From NCBI RefSeq assembly GCF_900101015.1, contig NZ_FNFZ01000026.1, positions 1 to 48,206 on the forward strand: 48,206 nt of DNA. Direction: 5' to 3'. The DNA is from Sarcina sp. DSM 11001. GTDB lineage: Bacteria; Bacillota; Clostridia; Lachnospirales; Lachnospiraceae. Positions 41,203-48,206 of the stretch are shown one piece after another. The notes beneath the pieces are model-generated. The model was given only the letters and a program-made list of their open reading frames with translations. It was not told the origin of the DNA and did not search any database. Each line of letters starts with the position of its first letter. Positions within the stretch are counted from its first letter, which is position 1. The position numbers and the translations under genes are program-made.

Positions 41203-44200
41203 ATGAGAGCACAGATGAAACGGGTATTCGCAATGCTTTTGACAGCGATGCTGGTCATCGACTCACAGAGTTCGGCATGTTCGTCGCTCGTCTCTTTTGG
41301 AGCGGGCGCCAGAAATGTCCTTGCCGCAGACATCACGGAGGAAAACATCGATGATGTTGATCCGGGGTCTGTGGAAAATGTGGTCGTCACCGCAGGGGAT
41401 ACGGTCTCAGTAGACTTTGCGGATGGAGCCGCTGAAGATGACACTTCCTATAATGAAGGTAATGAAGCCGACGATAATAAAGGCGATGAGGACGCGGAGG
41501 ATGCTGCGGACAATGAAGACGCCTCAGTGGAGGAAGATCAGTCCGTGAGTGAGGATCCGGTCTCCGCCAATGCTTTCGAGATCCAGGAATCCGACACAGA
41601 GATGACGGAGAGTGATCAGAGCGCGGCATCGGGACAGGAGGATCAGTCCTCAGAAGAACAGTTTGAGGAGCAGACGGCGGAGGGCAGTGAAGCTGCCGCC
41701 GCGGATGCTTCCGTTTCTGATCCGGAAAATACCGGAGATGAGCAGGACAATATCTCCATCGATATGCCTGAGCAGACGGATGAAGAGGATGCTGCCCCCG
41801 CAGCTGAGAATCCTGAAGGCTATGAAGATGGCGGATATTCTGAAGACTTTGAGGATGCCGGAAATCCTGAGGACACAGAGAACTATGAAGAGGCCGGAGA
41901 TTCTGATGGTTCTGAGAACTATGAAGATCCCGATGCCTCCGGGGACTCTGAGAATTATGAGGATGCCGGAGATCAGGATGAATCCTTTGTTGAAAATCCG
42001 GATGAAGAACAGGAGATCCAGGACGATCAGATGATCGATGAGGATCAGCAGACAGACGAGGATCAGCAGATCGAGGAGGGGGAAGATACCTCCTCTGAAG
42101 CCGTGCCTGGAGATGAAGGCCAGAATGTTGAAGATAATCAGGACGGACAGGCTGTCGACGGCAGCGAAGTGCCGGGAGAGGAAACGGGGAATGAGCCTCC
42201 TGCGGACACCCTGGAAGAAACGACGGCACCTGAGGCCGGACAGACCGGAACAGAGGAGGCCGGAGCCGGACTGACGGTCGCACCTGAGACAGCTGAAGAA
42301 AATCTGGGTGCGGATTCCGTGCTCGTAACAGCTGTATTCGGAGACGACAACACTCCGATTAGTGAAGCCTATACAGGACTGAGCATCCCCGTAACTGAGG
42401 AAGGACTGGACCTGACCAAATCTCCCATTGAAGGAGACGTCACCAGGGCTGTGCCCGTGGAGGGGACCCAGCGGCTGTACGTAGAATCCTTCAAATATGA
42501 CCGCGCAACGATCGACGGCGCGGAGATCACCTCCCTTGCGAAAAAAGACATTACAGAAAACACTGTCGTTTTTCTGCATTACAGCAGCACTCAGAAAAAG
42601 ACAAAGTATGTTTATAATGATCAGGATATAAAAGTGGTCGCAGTTGTGCAGGATCCTGAGGCGATTCCGGACAATGCGATTCTTTCCGTGACCCAGATCA
42701 CCGCGGACCAGAACAAAGTGGCATTTGATGCCTACATGACAGCTCTGAACAATAATTCTGACCAGATCGCGGAACAGGCAGCCCGCGAGGAGGTCAGTGA
42801 ATATAATGCTGAAAACACACTGCTCTATGATATTGCGTTCCTTGTTCCCAAGGCCGACGAGGAGGGAAATGTGCTGGAGGGACAGTATGTCGAGATCCAG
42901 CCTGCCGGAAACGCGGTTTCTGTTAACATGCAGTTCAAAGGTAAACAGCTGAGTAAAGACTTAAAGGCAGAGAACACTGAAGATATTCAGATCGTTCATC
43001 TGCCTATTGCTGATGCCCTGGTGGGAGATGTTGACAAGACCCAGGATATCATCGAGGGAAGCGAGCAGAAACTCTATACCGGCGACGAGATCGCCGACAA
43101 CATTACCCCCGAAGCCATGGGTGTGCGGAAGGCCAACCTCACCGAGAAGACGGAAAATGTCATCTTTGACGCGCCCACGTTCTCGGCCTATGCCGTGACG
43201 CTGGCGGGCGGGAATAATATTAACTTCAATGTCAAGGTGCGGTTTTGCGATGATGAGGGAAATGCTATTCCCCAAAGCAGCATCTCTTTAGACGGAAACT
43301 ACTATCTTGTGGCATATGTGAACGATAATGTTACTATGTCTTGGGGAGTAGTAGAGAAGCATGACTATATATATGTAAAACAAATTGTGCCTGATAATAA
43401 CTCGGAATGTTCTATGACAATTAATAATGCCACATTAGCACAGTTTCAGTCGTATTATTGGTGGGATTATCGTGGTGATTATCTATCAGGTCCTTATGAT
43501 GGAAAAGTAGTAGAGTTTGCAATTGCAAAAGACGCGATTGGCAATTATGAAAATAATGAAATAAGAAATGGGCAGAACATAGGCGCATTTACTCTTGAGA
43601 TGACCGGACCTGCGACCAGGACATTAGACGCCAGTGGCAGTACAGAGGATATCATAATAAATGCTGTAAAAGGCGGTTACAAGTATGAAGTGCAGTTTTT
43701 TGAAAATGACGGAGTGACTCCGGTCATTGATGACAAATGTGGACTGGAGAATACGTATTATGTAATTGCAAAAATCATTAATAATGATGATAAGACTTAT
43801 GTGGACGGAGATGTAGCAAATGGAAATATCAGGTATTTTATAGAAAAGCTGAATACAGAGAACCTGAACGGGGGAAAACAATCAGGCTTTGTCGATACTT
43901 TTCGTGGGCAGTTCTGGCCTCCAAACGCTGTGTCATATGCACTTGAAGATGATGTAGTAGTGGAACTGGTCACTTCAGAAAATATGTTTGACGATGTAGA
44001 TGATCCAGTTGAACCCCATTACAATTTTGGCGAAATCTTTTCGGTCGGCTCCTATTTGGAAGATAAATTTAAAGTTGAAAGTATTACGGTCAACGAGTCG
44101 AACACTAAGAGCATAGTCAAGCTGGTCAAGAATCCGGCATGTTATGTAAAAAAGGATATAGTCAAACTTAATAATGGAACAGAACTTGATACTTCTAACT

Positions 44201-47200
44201 ATTATGTCCTTTCTGAGATGGAAAAATCTGATGGAACGATTTCCCGCTATCTGGAGAAGTGGGATGACATTCCGGCAGAAGGGTATAGGATTGGCGATGA
44301 AGAAGAAATAGAAGTGAGTAGTCAAAATGCGTCTTCCTATTCACCGAATAAAAATGTTACTGTAAAGCTTTTAAAAGCAAATGGGGAATTGACTCTCGGC
44401 GCAAATGGTGTGATTGGCACTTATCGAGAGGCGGCAGAGGGGCAGATGATGGATGGCTTCCAGGTGTCTTGTTCCGAGGAAAAGCCCGAGACAGGAAGCC
44501 ATAGCAGGACCATTACGCTGACTGAATTGGAATCCGGACAGGATTATCCGGTAGAGATCAAATTCCTTGATCACTATGGTGAGCCGGATTCTCCCAATCT
44601 GACAGATGATTATTATCTTCTGGCAACATTGAAGCCTTCTGATGGGTCCGACAATCTAGTTGCATGGGCTTTGGAGAAGATTACGTGGGATGATTCGGCA
44701 ACCACTTCTATCCTTCTGGAAAACAATAGCTTCAATGTCTGCGACACTGCATTTGAAGCGACCGGAGAGATGACAGGATTCAATCCGGATAATTTTACGA
44801 TCAGCACTCGTATTTTCAGATCTATTGATGGTACGGAACTGAATTCCTATAATGACGTAATCGCAAACGGCCGTGATGACGTGTTAAATTATGACTTCGT
44901 CAGTAATGTACAGGAGTTTGACGGGGACAATAAGCCAATAAAATCAGTCATCACACTGAAGAATTCCACGAACAAGACATATACTGTGAATGTGGAAGGT
45001 ACGGACAAACTGGCGACGTCAGGAAAGAAATACTATGTATTTCTGAAGGCGGAGCACGCATCTACTCCCGACACGTATGCTCTCAGCAATGAAATGACAC
45101 TTACCGGGTCCTTCAGTGAGGTTATTCCCGATGAGAGCTGGGTTCTTGCCAGCGGTGCAGCCGGTGATCCTTTCACGGGCAATGAGACGATGAAGTATTA
45201 CATCGTTGAAACTGCTGCAGATGCTGCAAAACCTGCAGAGACAGATGTGATCGCGGCTTTGAACGGCGGCGGATCCAATTCGATCCGCGTTTATGATCAG
45301 AATGCCCTGTTTGACGGAACAGCAGCAGCCAAGTTTGTCTTTGACTCCAGGGACAGGGTCGAGGATATCCATGATACTGAAGTCACAGATAAACTCGTGA
45401 TCAAAGCGGCTACGGCTACTCGCGATTATGACCTTGAATCCATTATGGGAGCGGGTATGCTTTATGGAGTAACCGCTGACTTTTTTAACCCACAGGGACA
45501 TTTGCAGACAAACTTTGCAGCCAATAGATTTAATCCCTGCATGAATGGAAATTATGGGTGGGTCCATCCGAACCTTGCGGGGAATCCAGGAACAATCGCA
45601 ATGGCATCTATTGACGAAGGTAAAGACTTCCGCCTGGAAGATGATGAAAGTTTGACAGCGATTCCGATTATTATTGATCCGCTTTATAGGAGCCAGGTTA
45701 AAACACAGAATCATGATAATTTAGTTCCGCCAGGATATATAGTTGATTTGGATTCCAATCAGATCTCCAATCAGATTGTCAATCCGATTATCAATCACAT
45801 GAAGCAGATTTCCCAGGAACTGCTGACTCATGAAGATACCTTTGCTCCTCCCATAGAGGAATACGCGGGGACAGCAACACTTTTCTTGAATTCAGAACAT
45901 GAGAAGACAATTAATGTTACCTGTGCAGATCTTGATGTGACAGGGTTTGATGAGAATGCAACAATTTATATTGATGGCGAAAGGTATTTGAAATACCTTG
46001 CACAGCCTCAGGCATTGAACATTAAAAAATGGCCAAACCAGGTTGTAGTGTTCAATTTTGATAGTGCTACGAATGTAGATCTTAATACATTTCGTATTCA
46101 ATATAAAAATGAGGATGATTCTTGGCAGGAACCTTTTTCTACTCAATCAGAATGGGATTTAAGTGCGGATCATAGGGAGCATACTATTGAAGTAAATGAA
46201 AAAGTGGGTTTCGCGGCACAGACTGTTGTTTTTAACTGCGCAAATGCAGAAAATGTCCAGACAGGTGGGGCTTGCGGAATGTTCCTCCTTCCAAAAGAAG
46301 AATCTGTTTTGACAATACAGTATGAGTCTGGTGCAGGTTGGATTGCCAGTGCCGGAACAGTTACCTCTGATAATACCTTCCTCAGAGAGAATGGATTCGA
46401 TACAAACTGGTCGTGCTTTGAATGGCACGGACTCTATGCAGAAATGCCGGATGCGTCGAATGCTTCTCTCACTTTAAGAAAAACTGTTAACGGGGACGAT
46501 GCCGATTCATCAGAACTCTTTACTTTTGAAATTGACAGATATAAAGAAGAACTTGGGCAGAATATTGACAATGAAGAGTATTGGGAGAAGGTAAAGGAGA
46601 TAAACAATTCCGGCTCTTTAATCTTTTACACTGTTAAGAATCCTACTGGAGACCCCATCATTTATCGTGTAAAAGAAACAGAGGTGAAGTCTGCTGATGG
46701 TTCATATTCCTTTGATGATACAGTTTTTTATGCAAGAATCAAAAGGATTTTTGTGAGTGAAGGAAAATATGTTGCTACAGTTGACTATTATAATGATTTT
46801 GACAAGGCTTTTGCTGACAGTGTTGATGATAAGCTAACAACGACGCCAACTTTTAAAAACAAGGAATTGCCGGTCTACGGGCCAGTGCTAACAAAGAAAC
46901 TGACCTATAATGATCAGTCAGGACATGTTGTCGAAAAAGAAAAATGGCCGAAAAATGGATTTGTATTTTCAATTGCTGTTGATACAGAGAATACAGACTC
47001 TGACCTTGTGAATCAGGCTGTCTACCGTGTTGTCGCCAACAGTACTATCACACTGGAGATTCCTGTAAACAATCTGGACGCATATATCAGCAATTTTGAA
47101 AGCAATATTGCTGATTATGAATTGACAGACAGCGAAAAAAATAATCTGTTAACTAAACTCGAAGCTCTTGCCAGCGCAAAAGCTAACATCGCGAATAATA

Positions 47201-48206
47201 AACGTGCAGCCTTCAAGGATATTACTTTCAGGAAGGCTGGTTCGTATGTCTTCACAATCACAGAGAATGTTCCGGAAGGTGCCGAGAACAATGTAAAGGA
47301 TCATATCCAGTATTCACAGGATCCTGTGAAACTTACTGTAAATGTGGAGGATCAGGACGGCGTCCTTGTGATTGACTCTGTTTCTTATGAACAGGGGACG
47401 GAGGAAGTGGAGGCGGATACTGCTTCCGAAATTTCTTCTTTGTCATTTGAATACAAGAATATATATATAGAAGAAATTGTTCCTGTAACCACCGGAAAGC
47501 TCACCTTCACAAAGACCGTGACCGGAGGCGTGACCCAGGAAGAGGCAGAAGGAGCCCTGACCTTCACCATCCAGAACGAGACCACTGGCAAGTACCTGCT
47601 GGTGAGTGAAGAAGGCGAAGTGAGCTGGGTGGAAACTGAAACTGAGCTGTCCCTTGAAGTGCTAAGCAAGCTGACGACTGGCTATACAGTAACAGAAGAC
47701 GCCGAGAACGGCTTCCTGTTCACAGTCGTGCTCGATGATGTTGAGCCCGGAACCTACACGATCACGGAGAAGAACTCTGCTATTCAAGGGTTTGGGATGA
47801 AGAGTTCATCTGTCACAACTGACAGCAATGAACTGGCAGCAGGCGAGGAAGTGGACATCGAGCTGATCGATGACTATGAGAAGCTCGGAACCCTCGAACT
47901 GACGAAGACCATCAAGGGCGAAGTGACGGAAGACGAGTACAACGGAGCCCTGACCTTCGAGATCACAACTACAGAAGGGGAAGGCGAGACCCAGAAGACC
48001 CTGTGGCTCGGAAAAGACGGGGAACTGAAGGAGGCCAAGGAAGAACTGACCCTGGCCGATTTTGAGGACCTCGGAAACAAGCAGTTCAGACTGGTCATCA
48101 ATACAGAAGAGTACCGCGACTATACCGTAACCGAGACCGCGAAGGATATTGACGGGAACAGCGTGACCGTCTCCTATAAGGTGACCCAGGATGAGACCGA
48201 ATCCGA
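41203..48206 (+). CDS. Giant surface protein, pilin-type, cut at window end
   Basis: 2334 codons are visible without a stop; the gene continues beyond the window. Start ATG 41203 after ACAGGAGG. A short signal-like N-terminus (RVFAMLLTAMLVI) is followed by a very acidic, repetitive stretch (about residues 60-360, ENYED and DEDQQ units). A globular region extends to about 670. Five degenerate modules follow, each with a YYV/L-x-A core (near residues 699, 850, 999, 1136 and 1276). A Spy0128/FctA-like isopeptide pilin domain sits at about 1899-2070 (KNGFVFSIAV, FRKAGSYVFTITEN). SpaA/Cna-B-like domains begin near 2087 and 2228 (GKLTFTKTVTGG, GTLELTKTIKGE). A sortase-anchored adhesin is expected, but the C-terminus is not visible. 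Confidence 0.85.
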   Translation, partial: MRAQMKRVFAMLLTAMLVIDSQSSACSSLVSFGAGARNVLAADITEENIDDVDPGSVENVVVTAGDTVSVDFADGAAEDDTSYNEGNEADDNKGDEDAEDAADNEDASVEEDQSVSEDPVSANAFEIQESDTEMTESDQSAASGQEDQSSEEQFEEQTAEGSEAAAADASVSDPENTGDEQDNISIDMPEQTDEEDAAPAAENPEGYEDGGYSEDFEDAGNPEDTENYEEAGDSDGSENYEDPDASGDSENYEDAGDQDESFVENPDEEQEIQDDQMIDEDQQTDEDQQIEEGEDTSSEAVPGDEGQNVEDNQDGQAVDGSEVPGEETGNEPPADTLEETTAPEAGQTGTEEAGAGLTVAPETAEENLGADSVLVTAVFGDDNTPISEAYTGLSIPVTEEGLDLTKSPIEGDVTRAVPVEGTQRLYVESFKYDRATIDGAEITSLAKKDITENTVVFLHYSSTQKKTKYVYNDQDIKVVAVVQDPEAIPDNAILSVTQITADQNKVAFDAYMTALNNNSDQIAEQAAREEVSEYNAENTLLYDIAFLVPKADEEGNVLEGQYVEIQPAGNAVSVNMQFKGKQLSKDLKAENTEDIQIVHLPIADALVGDVDKTQDIIEGSEQKLYTGDEIADNITPEAMGVRKANLTEKTENVIFDAPTFSAYAVTLAGGNNINFNVKVRFCDDEGNAIPQSSISLDGNYYLVAYVNDNVTMSWGVVEKHDYIYVKQIVPDNNSECSMTINNATLAQFQSYYWWDYRGDYLSGPYDGKVVEFAIAKDAIGNYENNEIRNGQNIGAFTLEMTGPATRTLDASGSTEDIIINAVKGGYKYEVQFFENDGVTPVIDDKCGLENTYYVIAKIINNDDKTYVDGDVANGNIRYFIEKLNTENLNGGKQSGFVDTFRGQFWPPNAVSYALEDDVVVELVTSENMFDDVDDPVEPHYNFGEIFSVGSYLEDKFKVESITVNESNTKSIVKLVKNPACYVKKDIVKLNNGTELDTSNYYVLSEMEKSDGTISRYLEKWDDIPAEGYRIGDEEEIEVSSQNASSYSPNKNVTVKLLKANGELTLGANGVIGTYREAAEGQMMDGFQVSCSEEKPETGSHSRTITLTELESGQDYPVEIKFLDHYGEPDSPNLTDDYYLLATLKPSDGSDNLVAWALEKITWDDSATTSILLENNSFNVCDTAFEATGEMTGFNPDNFTISTRIFRSIDGTELNSYNDVIANGRDDVLNYDFVSNVQEFDGDNKPIKSVITLKNSTNKTYTVNVEGTDKLATSGKKYYVFLKAEHASTPDTYALSNEMTLTGSFSEVIPDESWVLASGAAGDPFTGNETMKYYIVETAADAAKPAETDVIAALNGGGSNSIRVYDQNALFDGTAAAKFVFDSRDRVEDIHDTEVTDKLVIKAATATRDYDLESIMGAGMLYGVTADFFNPQGHLQTNFAANRFNPCMNGNYGWVHPNLAGNPGTIAMASIDEGKDFRLEDDESLTAIPIIIDPLYRSQVKTQNHDNLVPPGYIVDLDSNQISNQIVNPIINHMKQISQELLTHEDTFAPPIEEYAGTATLFLNSEHEKTINVTCADLDVTGFDENATIYIDGERYLKYLAQPQALNIKKWPNQVVVFNFDSATNVDLNTFRIQYKNEDDSWQEPFSTQSEWDLSADHREHTIEVNEKVGFAAQTVVFNCANAENVQTGGACGMFLLPKEESVLTIQYESGAGWIASAGTVTSDNTFLRENGFDTNWSCFEWHGLYAEMPDASNASLTLRKTVNGDDADSSELFTFEIDRYKEELGQNIDNEEYWEKVKEINNSGSLIFYTVKNPTGDPIIYRVKETEVKSADGSYSFDDTVFYARIKRIFVSEGKYVATVDYYNDFDKAFADSVDDKLTTTPTFKNKELPVYGPVLTKKLTYNDQSGHVVEKEKWPKNGFVFSIAVDTENTDSDLVNQAVYRVVANSTITLEIPVNNLDAYISNFESNIADYELTDSEKNNLLTKLEALASAKANIANNKRAAFKDITFRKAGSYVFTITENVPEGAENNVKDHIQYSQDPVKLTVNVEDQDGVLVIDSVSYEQGTEEVEADTASEISSLSFEYKNIYIEEIVPVTTGKLTFTKTVTGGVTQEEAEGALTFTIQNETTGKYLLVSEEGEVSWVETETELSLEVLSKLTTGYTVTEDAENGFLFTVVLDDVEPGTYTITEKNSAIQGFGMKSSSVTTDSNELAAGEEVDIELIDDYEKLGTLELTKTIKGEVTEDEYNGALTFEITTTEGEGETQKTLWLGKDGELKEAKEELTLADFEDLGNKQFRLVINTEEYRDYTVTETAKDIDGNSVTVSYKVTQDETES

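Noticed and set aside
41650-42579. Minus-strand frame opposite the acidic part of the surface protein gene
   Set aside because: Repetitive acidic codons read in reverse give a hydrophobic, stop-free frame; no ribosome-binding site supports it.

Overview
The window looks like a chromosomal segment of a gut-type Clostridia (Bacillota), most likely a Lachnospiraceae relative. This rests on strong AGGAGG ribosome-binding sites, a TPP riboswitch in front of a thiamine salvage operon, very large secreted adhesin-like proteins, roughly mid-GC coding sequence and YfhO, ThiW, DUF937 and PHP genes. No rRNA, tRNA, CRISPR array or classical IS transposase was seen. Assignments come from reading motifs; no database search was run.

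Region by region. (1) 1-6400: three copies of an Rpn-like PD-(D/E)XK nuclease/putative transposase gene (two full, one 5'-truncated). They are interleaved with REPIN-like palindromic elements, a secreted fibronectin type III protein and a small lipoprotein. (2) 6394-13078: a short-chain dehydrogenase, an orphan sugar-binding lipoprotein with a repeat-rich leader, and a YfhO-family membrane protein whose first ten codons are a copy of those of the following AraC-type regulator. (3) 13357-23910: a 2106-residue secreted multidomain protein, a small HEXXH protein, a DUF937 protein, an SRAP (YedK/HMCES) protein, a two-helix membrane protein and a membrane protein with 18-residue repeats. (4) 24078-27953: promoter, TPP riboswitch, thiD, thiW and a ThiE-ThiM fusion, a salvage set for pyrimidine and thiazole. 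(5) 28160-33331: a PNPOx-like flavoprotein, PHP phosphoesterase, small membrane protein, CYTH protein, membrane acyltransferase and TetR regulator. (6) 33587-40336: a 1257-residue secreted LxxG-repeat protein, a MntP-like membrane protein and a phosphohexomutase. (7) 41203 to the end: the first 2334 codons of a giant surface protein with a pilin-type isopeptide domain.

The most unusual signal is spread over the whole window. Directly outside many genes, the last codons of the gene, often including the stop codon, are repeated in tandem with units of about 11 to 72 bp (after 6123, 11977, 13078, 26130 and 37360; next to the minus-strand stops at 22159 and 38654, more weakly 7664). In other places the leader or start region is repeated (8772-8943 and 33479-33590). 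The second strongest signal is the association of REPIN-like palindromes with every Rpn-like nuclease copy. The third is a pair of exact 46-bp direct repeats that bracket the YfhO gene and would join the regulator gene to the upstream leader if they recombined.
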